A stretch of DNA of 64,000 nucleotides from an uncultured Clostridia bacterium. GTDB lineage: Bacteria > Bacillota > Clostridia > Christensenellales > Aristaeellaceae. Numbering within the stretch: position 1 is the first letter of the stretch; each line of letters begins with the position of its first letter. The notes beneath the pieces were generated by a model that saw nothing but the letters and a program-made list of their open reading frames with translations, did not search any database and had not been told where the DNA came from. Both the position numbers and the translations under genes were made by a program. The stretch covers positions 1 through 64,000 of the forward strand of contig CAMKEI010000005.1 of NCBI GenBank assembly GCA_946411525.1, in the 5' to 3' direction. Positions 37,644 through 47,023 of this stretch are shown in pieces.

Positions 37644-40600
37644 ATGAAGAAAAACGTTGCGCTACCCATTATTGCCATTCTTGCGGTGGCAGCTGTTGTG
37701 CTGGGCGTCCTGTTCGTGACAAACAATGCGGACAAGACCGCTCAGATCACCTCGCTGAACGCCGACGTGGCTGACAAAGCCGGTCAGATCGAGACGCTCA
37801 ACGCCGACGTGGCCGACAAGGCCGGCCAGATCGAGACGCTCAACGCCGACGTGGCCGACAAGGCCGGTCAGATCGAAACACTCAGCACCGACGTGGCCGA
37901 CAAATCCGGCCAGATCGAAACGCTCAGCGCTGACGTGGCCGACAAGGCCGGTCAGATCGAAATGCTCAGCGCTGACGTGGCCGATAAGGCCGATCAGATT
38001 GAGACACTGAACGCCGACGTGGCCGACAAAGCCGGTCAGATCGAAACGCTGAACGCTGATATTGCAGATAAGGCAGGACAGATCGAAGCGCTTTCCGCGG
38101 ATCAGAAAAGCAAGGAAGAACAGATCGCCGGGCTGACCGAAACCGTTGAACAGCAGAAAAAGCTGCTTGCCTACGATCATATGACTGAGGCAGAACTGCA
38201 GGATCTGGTTGAGCAGATCGCTCCGCCGTTGGAATCCTATGATTATGACATCAACCTGAAAAAGCTCTGGCCGGTTGAAGTCGGAGACGTTGTCAGGGGC
38301 TTTGAAGTAAAAGAAATCCGGGCCTTCGACATGATCGGTGCCCAGCTTGTGCTCTTTGAGCATCAGAAAACCGGCGCGAAACTCCTCTACATTGCCAACG
38401 AGGATACCAACCGCGCCTTCCAGCTGACCTTTCCGACCCGTCCGGTTGACAATACCGGCCTACCGCACGTATTCGAGCACGCGACGCTTTCAGGCTCGGA
38501 AAAGTATCCCAGCACAGGTCTGTGGTTTAATCTGAACTATCAGACCTACAACACCTACATGAACGCCTATACCACCGACGCCATGACCAGCTATCCGATC
38601 GCTTCCCTGTCCGAGAAGCAGCTGCTCCGTCTGGCGGATTTCTACACCGATTGCTGTCTGCATCCGATCATCATGGAACGCGAGGATATCTACCGGACCG
38701 AAGCCTGGCGTTATGAAATGACGGACGCGGACAGCCCTCTGACGCTCAACGGGACCGTCTACAGCGAAATGACCGGCGCCATGGATCTGCAGCGCGCCGC
38801 ACTGAGTAACGCCAACGGGATCACCTTCCCCGGCGCTGCGCTGACCTTCGATTACGGCGGCAATCCGGAGTTTATTCCGGACATGACCTGGGAAGCGCTG
38901 AAAGACTACCACAATAAATACTATCATCCGTCCAACTGCATCGCCTTCCTGTACGGTTCCTTCGATAACTACACCGCTTTCCTGAAGCTGCTGGATGAGG
39001 CGTTCAGCAATTATGAAAAGCAGGAATTTTCCTTCACTGACAGCGGCTATACCCGCATCACGGAACCTGTTACTGTCAGCGTTCCCTACGGCGTGGCCGA
39101 AGGAACCGATACGGCGAACCAGTCTTCCGTCTATTACTATGTTCTCTGTCCCGGGCTCAGGGAGAACAAGGCGATGCAGCGCGCTGTCGATCATGCCTGC
39201 ACACTGCTGAACTCTGACAGTTCCCTGCTGATGCAGAACCTGAAAAAAGCCTTCCCCGCCGGAAGCTTCTCCTGCGGCCGGGAAGTCGCCGCTCCTGACG
39301 ATGCGATCGTCTTTTCTGCGGACAACGTGAACGATTCGGACGCCGAGACATTCCGCACCGTTGTGAACGACTCCCTGAAGCAGGTTGTACAGGACGGCTT
39401 CGATCCCGTTCAGCTGGATTCCATCCTTGCCTCCCAGCAGCTGACCAACAAGCTGGCAATGGAGAACGGAGATCCCGTAGAAAGCGTTCTGTATTCCACC
39501 GCCTACTACTATGCGGTTACCGGAAATCCCTTTGACTACGCCGAGCAGATGGCTGATATCGCCGGAATCAAGGATGAAAACGAAAAAGGCAAGCTGACCG
39601 GTGCGATCAGCGCCTGGCTGACCGATCCGGCCCTCTATACGCTGACGACCACCTATCCCGTCCCCGGTGGGAAGGAAAAGCAGGACGCCGCGCTGGCGGA
39701 AAAGCTGGCAGCCGTCAAAGCCGGCATGATCGACGAGGAAAAGCAGGCGGTCATTGACGCCACCAACGCCGAATCGGCTGAAGAAGACAATACTGAGATG
39801 ATCGCTTCCCTGACAGCCGTGTCCGTGGCGGATCTTCCCGAAGAAATCCGCGAATACCAGGTGACGGACGAGACCGGCGAGGACGGAGTGCGCCGTATGA
39901 ACGCCGTCGCTGGCGTGGACGGCGTCGGAAAAGTCAGCCTGTATCTGGACGCCCGCGCCCTGCCGCAGGAAGACATCCATTATCTGCGTCTCTTTACCCG
40001 CCTGATGGGTCAGCTGGACACAGACGCCCATACCAGCGAGGAACTGGCTGTTCTCACGGAACGGTATCTGATGGGCCGGACCATCGGCGTGGACACTTTC
40101 GATTCGCCTGAGAGGGATGACGTCCGCGTCATGCTGGTAGCGGAATGGATTGCGCTGGATGAGGACCTGTCTGCCGGCTATGATCTGATCAGCGAAATCC
40201 TCTTCCGGACTCAGTTCACCGATATCCAGAAGCTTTCCGACAAGATCGCCGCCCAGAAATCCTATGTACGCAATCAGATCAACGCCGATCCGTATACAGC
40301 GCTCTGGGCCCGGATGGAAGGCATTACGGATCCCCGGTTCAGGTATTATGATTATCTGAACTACACCGCCTATTACTCCTTCCTGGATAAACTGGAACAG
40401 CAGATCGCGGCCGATCCGCAGGCTGTCGTGGCGCGCCTGCAGGGCGTTCAGTCCTTCCTGGCCAACCGGACCGGCGCAGTCATGACTTTCGCCGGAAACG
40501 AAGCTTCCATCGCGCTGAACACCCCTCTGGCGGATGCTTTCTTTGCGAACCTGCCTGCCGAAGCGCGCGAATACCCGGTTTACAATCTGCCGGAACCTCG

Positions 40601-41567
40601 GATGAGGGAAGCTGTTGCTGTTGACGGAAACATCCAGTTCAATCTGAACGTTGCCACCTTTAAGCAGATGGGCACCGATCCGGACTATTCCCTGAACGTC
40701 ATCGGAACGCTGATCCAGGATCAGCTGCTGATTCCTGTTCTGCGGGATCAGCTGGGCGCCTACGGCGCGTGGTGCGGAATGGATGACGATATCGGCATGT
40801 ATCTGATCTCCTACAGAGACCCGAATGTCCAGGCGACCTTCGATGTATATGACTCCATTTCCCAGAAGCTCGCCGAATTTGATTCCTCTCAGGAAACGCT
40901 GGACGGCTATATCCTCCAGGCATATTCCGGCCTGGCCAAGCCGGCCGGTGAACTGTCCGGCGCCGTCGATAAACTGGTAAATATTCTCCACGGCATCCCT
41001 GCGGATGAAACGCTGCGGAAAATGCGCGCCTACAAGAGTGTGACGCCTGAATCCGTCAGAGCTTCTTCCTCCGTCTTCGCGCTCCTGGCTGAAAAGGGCG
41101 CCCGCGGCACGGTCGGCGGCATCGGTACCCTGCAGGAAAACGCTGCTCTGTACGACGTGATCATGAACCCCTTCAACACCGAAATCCAGGCCCCTGCCGA
41201 AATGACCGACGTGGCCGAAGACCATGAACACTATACCGCCATCCGCTTTGTCCTGGACAACGGATATATGTCCCTGAAAGGCGAAGGCCTTTTCGCACCG
41301 GACGATCCCGCCACCCTGGGAGACTTCCTTGGCTCAATGAATGTACTGTTCGGTCTGGGAAGCAGCGATCCCGAGGCCGCCAGAGACATGTTTGCCCAGT
41401 ACGGCCTGGTCAGCAGCAGCGAGGATCTCACTGCTGAACTGCATGAGGATTATATGTGCAGATTCCTGAAAAACGCCACCGGCCAGGATGTCCTGACGAC
41501 TGATACCCCGGACGCGGCTGTTCCGCGCGGCGATCTGGCCGACCTGCTCTGGCGGTTCAATCAGTAA
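37644..41567 (+). CDS. Surface-anchored M16C-type metallopeptidase with N-terminal TM, tandem coiled coil and C-terminal SLH-like domain
   Basis: 1307 aa; TM segment VALPIIAILAVAAVVLGVLFV; 8 x 14-aa repeats; HVFEH zinc motif in NTGLPHVFEHATLSGSEKYPSTGLWFNLNYQTYNTYMNAYTTDAMTSYPIAS; C-terminal TDVAEDHEHYTAIRFVLDNGYMSLKGEGLFAPDDPATLGDFLGSMNVLFG resembles an SLH domain. Confidence 0.88.
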   Translation: MKKNVALPIIAILAVAAVVLGVLFVTNNADKTAQITSLNADVADKAGQIETLNADVADKAGQIETLNADVADKAGQIETLSTDVADKSGQIETLSADVADKAGQIEMLSADVADKADQIETLNADVADKAGQIETLNADIADKAGQIEALSADQKSKEEQIAGLTETVEQQKKLLAYDHMTEAELQDLVEQIAPPLESYDYDINLKKLWPVEVGDVVRGFEVKEIRAFDMIGAQLVLFEHQKTGAKLLYIANEDTNRAFQLTFPTRPVDNTGLPHVFEHATLSGSEKYPSTGLWFNLNYQTYNTYMNAYTTDAMTSYPIASLSEKQLLRLADFYTDCCLHPIIMEREDIYRTEAWRYEMTDADSPLTLNGTVYSEMTGAMDLQRAALSNANGITFPGAALTFDYGGNPEFIPDMTWEALKDYHNKYYHPSNCIAFLYGSFDNYTAFLKLLDEAFSNYEKQEFSFTDSGYTRITEPVTVSVPYGVAEGTDTANQSSVYYYVLCPGLRENKAMQRAVDHACTLLNSDSSLLMQNLKKAFPAGSFSCGREVAAPDDAIVFSADNVNDSDAETFRTVVNDSLKQVVQDGFDPVQLDSILASQQLTNKLAMENGDPVESVLYSTAYYYAVTGNPFDYAEQMADIAGIKDENEKGKLTGAISAWLTDPALYTLTTTYPVPGGKEKQDAALAEKLAAVKAGMIDEEKQAVIDATNAESAEEDNTEMIASLTAVSVADLPEEIREYQVTDETGEDGVRRMNAVAGVDGVGKVSLYLDARALPQEDIHYLRLFTRLMGQLDTDAHTSEELAVLTERYLMGRTIGVDTFDSPERDDVRVMLVAEWIALDEDLSAGYDLISEILFRTQFTDIQKLSDKIAAQKSYVRNQINADPYTALWARMEGITDPRFRYYDYLNYTAYYSFLDKLEQQIAADPQAVVARLQGVQSFLANRTGAVMTFAGNEASIALNTPLADAFFANLPAEAREYPVYNLPEPRMREAVAVDGNIQFNLNVATFKQMGTDPDYSLNVIGTLIQDQLLIPVLRDQLGAYGAWCGMDDDIGMYLISYRDPNVQATFDVYDSISQKLAEFDSSQETLDGYILQAYSGLAKPAGELSGAVDKLVNILHGIPADETLRKMRAYKSVTPESVRASSSVFALLAEKGARGTVGGIGTLQENAALYDVIMNPFNTEIQAPAEMTDVAEDHEHYTAIRFVLDNGYMSLKGEGLFAPDDPATLGDFLGSMNVLFGLGSSDPEAARDMFAQYGLVSSSEDLTAELHEDYMCRFLKNATGQDVLTTDTPDAAVPRGDLADLLWRFNQ
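37758..38093 (+). repeat. Eight tandem 42-bp units encoding (N/S)ADVADKAGQIETL
   Basis: In-frame reading of consecutive 42-bp units 37758-37799 through 38052-38093; first three units are identical at protein level. Confidence 0.96.
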
Positions 41568-41583
41568 CGGTATCCTAATCAAA

Positions 41584-41614
41584 GGGGGCACTGTCGGACA
41601 GTGCCCCCTGATTT
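41584..41614 (+). terminator. Rho-independent terminator after the SLH-peptidase gene
   Basis: GGGGGCACTGT-CGG-ACAGTGCCCCC followed by TGATTTT. Confidence 0.85.
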
Positions 41615-41629
41615 TGCCTCCTGAGGTAT

Positions 41630-42481
41630 TCAAAACAGTTTTTTCAGCGTAAGCGCGGCCTGCTTGACCGCGTTCTTTTTTTCTCCGCCGGCAATCAGCG
41701 TCTCCTGGGCTTCCCGCAGGGACTTCCCCTGTTTCATCTCCTCGATGAGTTTCGCCTCGACCGGCCATTCAGCGGCCTCCGTTTCCTGTTCAGGCAGGGT
41801 TACCGCGTGGAGATCGAGCACGACGCAGTACTCCCCTTTTTTCGTTTTCTCATCCGCCTTCAGCGCGCGCAAAACCTCATCGGGATTTCCACGGAGTGTT
41901 TTTTCATGCAGTTTCGTCAAATCGCAGCAGACTGTCATTTTCACGCCGGGAAGCGTCTGCGCGATCACTTCAGTCAGTTCGATGATCCGGAAAGGTGACT
42001 CATGAAGTACCGCCACCTTTGCGCCTCGGGCAATTTCCTCCAGTTTCGCGCGGATATCCTTCTTCTCACGCGGCAGGAACCCGTAGAAAGCGAACTCCCT
42101 GGCGTCGTATCCGCTGATGGAAACGGCGGTAATGCCTGCGCAGCATCCGGGGATCGGGATCACCGGGATGCCGGCGTCCGCGCATTCGCGGACCACTTCG
42201 CTGCCCGGATCTGAAATGCAGGGCGTCCCTGCGTCCGTCACCAGCGCGGCAGTCAGGTCCTCTTCCAGTATTTTTCGCGCAAGCCCTGGCGCCTTACCGC
42301 CCTCGCTGTGGCGGTGGCAGCTGATCAGTGGTGCTTTCAGGCCGAATACCTGGCACAGTTTCATCGTCACCCGGGTATCTTCCGCGATAATCAGATCGGC
42401 GTTCCGAAGGGTATCAGCTCCCCGGGGGGAAAGGTCCTGCAGATTGCCGATCGGTGTAGCCACGACATACAGGATCGCCAC
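41630..42481 (-). CDS. rsmI: 16S rRNA (cytidine(1402)-2'-O)-methyltransferase
   Basis: VAILYVVATPIGNLQDLSPRGADTLRNADLIIAEDTRVTMKLCQVFG...ISCHRHSEGGKAPGLARKI...VTDAGTPCISDPGSEVV; GTG start at 42481 preceded by GGAGGCGTAATT. Confidence 0.95.
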   Translation of the reverse strand: MAILYVVATPIGNLQDLSPRGADTLRNADLIIAEDTRVTMKLCQVFGLKAPLISCHRHSEGGKAPGLARKILEEDLTAALVTDAGTPCISDPGSEVVRECADAGIPVIPIPGCCAGITAVSISGYDAREFAFYGFLPREKKDIRAKLEEIARGAKVAVLHESPFRIIELTEVIAQTLPGVKMTVCCDLTKLHEKTLRGNPDEVLRALKADEKTKKGEYCVVLDLHAVTLPEQETEAAEWPVEAKLIEEMKQGKSLREAQETLIAGGEKKNAVKQAALTLKKLF

Positions 42482-42483
42482 AA

Positions 42484-43437
42484 TTACGCCTCCGTCTTTC
42501 TCTTCTCCGCCGCCCGCAGTTTGGCGCTGCGGGAACGAGGGTTCCCTGATATCTCTTCCGCGGTCGGCGCGACTGCGCCGCCGGCGAGCACCTTTAGCAC
42601 AGGCTTCCGTCCGCAGGTACAGACCGGTGCCTTCGGCGGGCAGATGCATGGGTTTTCGAGTGTTCTGAAACAGCGTTTCACAATCCGGTCCTCCAGCGAA
42701 TGAAACGTAATCACGCAGATCCGGCCGCCAGGCTTCAGGCAGTCCGTCAGGTCCTTCAGGGCCTGCTCAAGCGGATTCAGTTCGTCGTTTACCGCGATGC
42801 GCACCGCCTGAAACGTCCGCCGGGCCGGATGACCGTCCTCTTTCCGGCGCACCGCCTTCGGAATGGCCGCATCCACCGCGCGAACCAGGTCAAAGGTCGT
42901 TTCAAAGGGTTTTTCAGCCCGGTGCTCGCAGATCATACGTGCGATTCTCGCCGCCCATTTTTCTTCTCCGAAATCCCGGATGATTTCGGTCAGTTCCCTT
43001 TCATCCGCTGTATTCAGGAGATCTGCGGCCGTCATGCCCCCGCTCTGATCCATACGCATATCAAGCGGTGCGTTCTCATGATAGCTAAACCCCCGTTCCG
43101 CATGATCAAGCTGTGGGCTGGATACGCCCAGGTCAAGCAGTACGCCGTCCAGCGGGCCGGCGCCGGCTTCCTCCAGCAGTTTCTTCGCGTCGTGAAAGTT
43201 TCCGCGGATCGCTGTAAACCCGGGATAGTCCTTCAGCCGTTCCGAAGCTGCGCGGACGGCGTGCTCGTCCCGGTCGATTCCGTACAGCCGCGCTGTTCCG
43301 CCGGAAGCTTTCATGATCGCCTCGCTGTGTCCGCCCCCGCCCAGGGTCCCGTCGCAGTATATGCCGTTTTCCCTGACATTCATCCACTGCAGCACTTCCT
43401 GCAGCAGCACCGGTTCATGCCGGAATTCCATTGTCAT
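42484..43437 (-). CDS. rsmH: 16S rRNA (cytosine(1402)-N4)-methyltransferase
   Basis: MTMEFRHEPVLLQEVLQWMNVRENGIYCDGTLGGGGHSEAIMKAS; DLGVSSPQLDHAERGFSYHENAPLDMRMDQS. Confidence 0.97.
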   Translation of the reverse strand: MTMEFRHEPVLLQEVLQWMNVRENGIYCDGTLGGGGHSEAIMKASGGTARLYGIDRDEHAVRAASERLKDYPGFTAIRGNFHDAKKLLEEAGAGPLDGVLLDLGVSSPQLDHAERGFSYHENAPLDMRMDQSGGMTAADLLNTADERELTEIIRDFGEEKWAARIARMICEHRAEKPFETTFDLVRAVDAAIPKAVRRKEDGHPARRTFQAVRIAVNDELNPLEQALKDLTDCLKPGGRICVITFHSLEDRIVKRCFRTLENPCICPPKAPVCTCGRKPVLKVLAGGAVAPTAEEISGNPRSRSAKLRAAEKRKTEA

Positions 43438-43458
43438 CCGATTTCTCCTTCAGTCCCA

Positions 43459-43489
43459 AGCGGGGCCGCGGAATCCCGCAGCCCCTGCT
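43459..43489 (-). terminator. Hairpin between rsmH and valS (possible valS terminator)
   Basis: Minus strand AGCAGGGGCTGCGG-GATT-CCGCGGCCCCGCT; weak U tract. Confidence 0.45.
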
Positions 43490-43513
43490 TTTTGCCTGTC
43501 CCGGTGGTCGAAT

Positions 43514-46168
43514 TTACAGATTCTCCTTCAGTTCCGCAATTCGGTTTTCCAATGCGGCCGCTTTGGCTTTCGCGGCTTCCAGCTTGTCCTTCTCCTGCTG
43601 CACCAGCTGGGCTGGCGCCTTGGCCAGGAAACCCTGATTGTTCAGCATGCCGTTTGAGCGGGCGATTTCCTTCTTCAGGTTCTCCAGCTCTTTGGTCAGC
43701 CGGGCGGTTTCTTTCTCAAAGTCCACCAGGTCTCCCAGGGGGATGAACAGCTCGCCGGCCGCCACCACCGCGGACACGTTCTTGCCGGTCACGTCTTCCC
43801 GGTTCTCGATCAGCTGCACCTGCTCCGCGCCGGCCAGTTTCTTGAAGTAACCCTCGCCTTCCCGCAGGGTTTCCGCCCAGCCTTCCGTCGGCAGCATCAT
43901 AAGGTGGGTCCGCTTGGAGGGCGCCACGTTCATCTCGCTGCGCAGGTTCCGGATCGTGCGGATGATCTCCATCACGCCCTGCATTTTCTGCTCATCCTCG
44001 GCGAAGACGTAGTCCGTACGGTCTTCCGGCCAGGACTGGAGCATCAGAAAGCCTTCGCTGCCCGGCAGGTATTTGTACACCTGTTCCGTCAGGAAAGGCA
44101 TGAAGGGATGCAGGAGCTTGAGCAGGTTCTCCAGCACGAAGAGCAGCACCGCCTTCACGGTCTCCTTGCTCTCGCCGTCCTCGCCCAGCAGGCGGGATTT
44201 GCTCAGCTCGATATACCAGTCGCAGAACTCGCTCCAGGCGAAGTCATAGATCTTCGTGGCGGCCAAGCCGAAATCGCCGTCCTCCATATGCGCGGAGATA
44301 TCCTTCACTGCGTCCTGCAGTCGGGTCAGGATCCACTTGTCGGCAGTTTCCAGCTTCGCCGGGTCAAAGGCTTTCCGCTCGTTCACATTCATCAGCACGA
44401 AACGGCTGGCGTTCCACACCTTATTTGCGAAGTTGCGGGCGGCTTCCACCTTGTCCTTCGAGTAGCGGGTGTCGTTTCCGGGGCTCACGCCCATCACCAG
44501 GCTGAAGCGCAGCGCATCGGCGCCGTATTCCTCCACCACTTCCAGTGGATCCACGCCGTTACCCAGTGACTTGGACATCTTCCGTCCCAGTTCATCCCGC
44601 ACCAGGCCGTGGATCAGCACCGTGTCAAAAGGCGGGATGCCCATCTGTTCAATGCCGGAAACCATCATCCGGGACACCCAGAAGGTGATGATATCATAAC
44701 CGGTCACCAGCATATTGGTGGGATAAAAATATTTCAGATCCTCGGTATTGTCCGGCCAGCCCAGCGTGGAGAAAGGCCACAGGGCAGAGGAGAACCAGGT
44801 GTCCAGCACATCCTCGTCCTGCCGCAGCTTGCCGCCGCACTTCGGACACGCGGCCGGATCTTCACGGCTCACGGTCATCTCGCCGCAGTCATCGCAGTAC
44901 CACACGGGAATCCGGTGGCCCCACCACAGCTGGCGGCTGATGCACCAGTCGCGGATATTCTCCATCCAGTTGTAGTACATCTTGCTGAACCGTTCGGGCA
45001 CGAACTTCGTCCGGCCCTCCCTCACCGCGGCGATGGCCGGTTCCGCCAGGGTCTTCATCTTCACGAACCACTGTTCGCTCAGCCGGGGCTCCACAGGGGT
45101 ATCGCCATGGCGGTAGCAGAAGCCCACGTTATGGCTGTAATCTTCGATCTTCACCAGCAGGCCGAGCTTCTCCAGCTCCTCCACCACAGCCCTGCGGCAT
45201 TCCATCGGATCCATGCCGGCGTAGCGGCCGGCGTTCTCATTCATGGTGCCGTCGTCATTGGTCACGGTGATGATCTCCAGGTTGTGCCTCTGGGCCACCT
45301 CGAAGTCGTTCGGGTCGTGGGCGGGCGTCATCTTCACCGCGCCGGTGCCGAATTCCATCTCCACATAGTCGTCCGCGACCACGGGGATTTCTCTGTTCAT
45401 AATGGGCAGAATCACCTTCTTACCCACCAGGTCCGTATAGCGCTCGTCCGCGGGATTCACGGCCACGCCGGTATCGCCCAGCATGGTTTCCGGACGGGTG
45501 GTGGCCACCACAACGCCTTTGCTGCCGTCGGTGCCGGGATAGCGGATATGCCACAGGTGGCTGGCCACGTCCTTGTAAACCACTTCAGCGTCGCTGATGG
45601 CGCTCTGGCAGGCGGGACACCAGTTGACCATCCGGTTTCCGCGGTAGATCAATCCTTTTTCATAAAGGCGCACGAACACTTCCCGCACGGCGCGGCTGCA
45701 GCCCTCGTCCATCGTGAACCGTTCCCGCGTCCAGTCGCAGCTGATGCCCATCTTCCGCTGCTGGTGTACAATCCGTCCGCCGTATTCCTTCTTCCAGTTC
45801 CAGGCACGCTCCAGGAAAGCTTCCCGGCCGATGCTCTCCTTGGTCAGGCCTTCCTTGCGCATCTCGTTCACGATCCTGACCTCCGTGGCAATCGCCGCGT
45901 GGTCGGTTCCGGGCAGCCACAGGGTGGGATCCCCCTTCATCCGGTGATAGCGGATCGGCGCGTCCTGCAGAACACAGTCCATGGCATGACCCATATGCAG
46001 CTGGCCCGTGATGTTGGGCGGCGGCATAACGATGGTGAAGGGCTTCTTCCCTTCCACCCGGTGCGCGGTAAACGCGCCGGATTCCTCCCAGGCTTTGTAC
46101 AGGTCCGCTTCAATCTCCTGCGGGTTGAATCGGGTCGCCATATCGGCGCCGGTCATTTTCTTCTCCAT
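43514..46168 (-). CDS. valS: Valyl-tRNA synthetase
   Basis: 884 aa; PPPNITGQLHMGHAMDCVLQD, DTWFSSALWPFSTLGWP, GRKMSKSLGNGVDPLEVVEEYGADALRF, C-terminal coiled coil. Confidence 0.98.
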   Translation of the reverse strand: MEKKMTGADMATRFNPQEIEADLYKAWEESGAFTAHRVEGKKPFTIVMPPPNITGQLHMGHAMDCVLQDAPIRYHRMKGDPTLWLPGTDHAAIATEVRIVNEMRKEGLTKESIGREAFLERAWNWKKEYGGRIVHQQRKMGISCDWTRERFTMDEGCSRAVREVFVRLYEKGLIYRGNRMVNWCPACQSAISDAEVVYKDVASHLWHIRYPGTDGSKGVVVATTRPETMLGDTGVAVNPADERYTDLVGKKVILPIMNREIPVVADDYVEMEFGTGAVKMTPAHDPNDFEVAQRHNLEIITVTNDDGTMNENAGRYAGMDPMECRRAVVEELEKLGLLVKIEDYSHNVGFCYRHGDTPVEPRLSEQWFVKMKTLAEPAIAAVREGRTKFVPERFSKMYYNWMENIRDWCISRQLWWGHRIPVWYCDDCGEMTVSREDPAACPKCGGKLRQDEDVLDTWFSSALWPFSTLGWPDNTEDLKYFYPTNMLVTGYDIITFWVSRMMVSGIEQMGIPPFDTVLIHGLVRDELGRKMSKSLGNGVDPLEVVEEYGADALRFSLVMGVSPGNDTRYSKDKVEAARNFANKVWNASRFVLMNVNERKAFDPAKLETADKWILTRLQDAVKDISAHMEDGDFGLAATKIYDFAWSEFCDWYIELSKSRLLGEDGESKETVKAVLLFVLENLLKLLHPFMPFLTEQVYKYLPGSEGFLMLQSWPEDRTDYVFAEDEQKMQGVMEIIRTIRNLRSEMNVAPSKRTHLMMLPTEGWAETLREGEGYFKKLAGAEQVQLIENREDVTGKNVSAVVAAGELFIPLGDLVDFEKETARLTKELENLKKEIARSNGMLNNQGFLAKAPAQLVQQEKDKLEAAKAKAAALENRIAELKENL

Positions 46169-46194
46169 GGTGATCCCTCCGTTAATACAGAAAC

Positions 46195-46219
46195 AGCTCC
46201 GACCCTGAAGGGCGGAGCT
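46195..46219 (-). terminator. Rho-independent terminator-like hairpin downstream of rpmF
   Basis: Minus strand AGCTCCGCCCTTCAGGGTCGGAGCT followed by GTTTCTG. Confidence 0.6.
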
Positions 46220-46257
46220 GCAATTCTTTACATCCTGGCCAAAAAAGCAGTCGACAA

Positions 46258-46452
46258 TCAGGCGTTCTTCTCTTCGTCCTTGTTGACGACGACCTGGACG
46301 CCGTTATAATAACCGCAATTCTTGCACACGCGATGGGACAGCTTCATCTGTCCGCACTGGGGGCACTTGCCGATTCCCGGCAGGGTCAGCTTCCAGTTGG
46401 CGCGGCGGCTGTGCTTGCGAGCCTTCGAGATTTTCCCTTTCGGAAGAGCCAT
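46258..46452 (-). CDS. rpmF: 50S ribosomal protein L32
   Basis: [55 protein letters not shown]. Confidence 0.97.
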   Translation of the reverse strand: MALPKGKISKARKHSRRANWKLTLPGIGKCPQCGQMKLSHRVCKNCGYYNGVQVVVNKDEEKNA

Positions 46453-46455
46453 GAG

Positions 46456-46947
46456 TCACACCTCCTCATTCTTTTCAAGCAATTGCTGCAGTCCCGCGAA
46501 GGGGTATTGGATCCCCGGTTCGGAAGGGGCTGCTTCCGGGTCCCTGTATTCAAAGCCCGGACAATCCTCTCTGCAGAGAAAGCGGATCGGCAGAGCCATG
46601 ACGGCGTATGACATAACCAGCTTGTCCAGGAAGACCTCGTGCCCTTGGTAGGCAAAGATCTCATCATCCTCCATATCGCCGTTCCGGCGGAACACTTCGT
46701 CGAACTCGTTTTCGACTTCGGCCTGTGCGTCCTCCAGGCAGTTGGCGCAGGGAGCATGGGCAACGGTCCTGAGCTTGCCCTTGACCGAAATGTTTCCCTC
46801 TTCATCCGACAGGAACCCGCCCTCAACGGCACAATCGTCTATCCGGACGGTATCGCCGCTGATCTCCTGATCCGCAATGGCCTGCAGACCTGAGAAAAGG
46901 TACTCCTGACCGGGATGGGCTAAAGCATCCGATACGTCAAGTTTCAT
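46456..46947 (-). CDS. YceD family protein (DUF177)
   Basis: 163 aa directly upstream of rpmF; PCANCLEDAQAEVENEFDEVF. Confidence 0.9.
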   Translation of the reverse strand: MKLDVSDALAHPGQEYLFSGLQAIADQEISGDTVRIDDCAVEGGFLSDEEGNISVKGKLRTVAHAPCANCLEDAQAEVENEFDEVFRRNGDMEDDEIFAYQGHEVFLDKLVMSYAVMALPIRFLCREDCPGFEYRDPEAAPSEPGIQYPFAGLQQLLEKNEEV

Positions 46948-46975
46948 GTCCTCACCTCAAAAGTGACCGGTTGAT

Positions 46976-47004
46976 ATTATAGTTCGATGCAAATCGTTTG
47001 TCAA
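46976..47004 (-). promoter_or_regulatory. Fully consensus sigma-A promoter for yceD-rpmF
   Basis: Minus strand TTGACA-17 bp-TATAAT. Confidence 0.88.
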
Positions 47005-47023
47005 CAAAAGATTTGCGCCGTTT

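Noticed and set aside
37758-38093. Possible CRISPR-like array
   Set aside because: Units are contiguous in-frame coding repeats without spacers; a protein tandem repeat.
38490-41231. 913-aa minus-strand ORF
   Set aside because: Antisense of the SLH-type M16C gene; sense frame has motifs, RBS, promoter and terminator, antisense has none.
46169-46257. T-box leader for valS
   Set aside because: Only ~90 nt between rpmF and valS, with no TGGNACCGCG-like T-box sequence or antiterminator; the hairpin reads as an rpmF terminator.
44609-46309. 566-aa plus-strand ORF
   Set aside because: Antisense of valS; His/Val-rich shadow translation.
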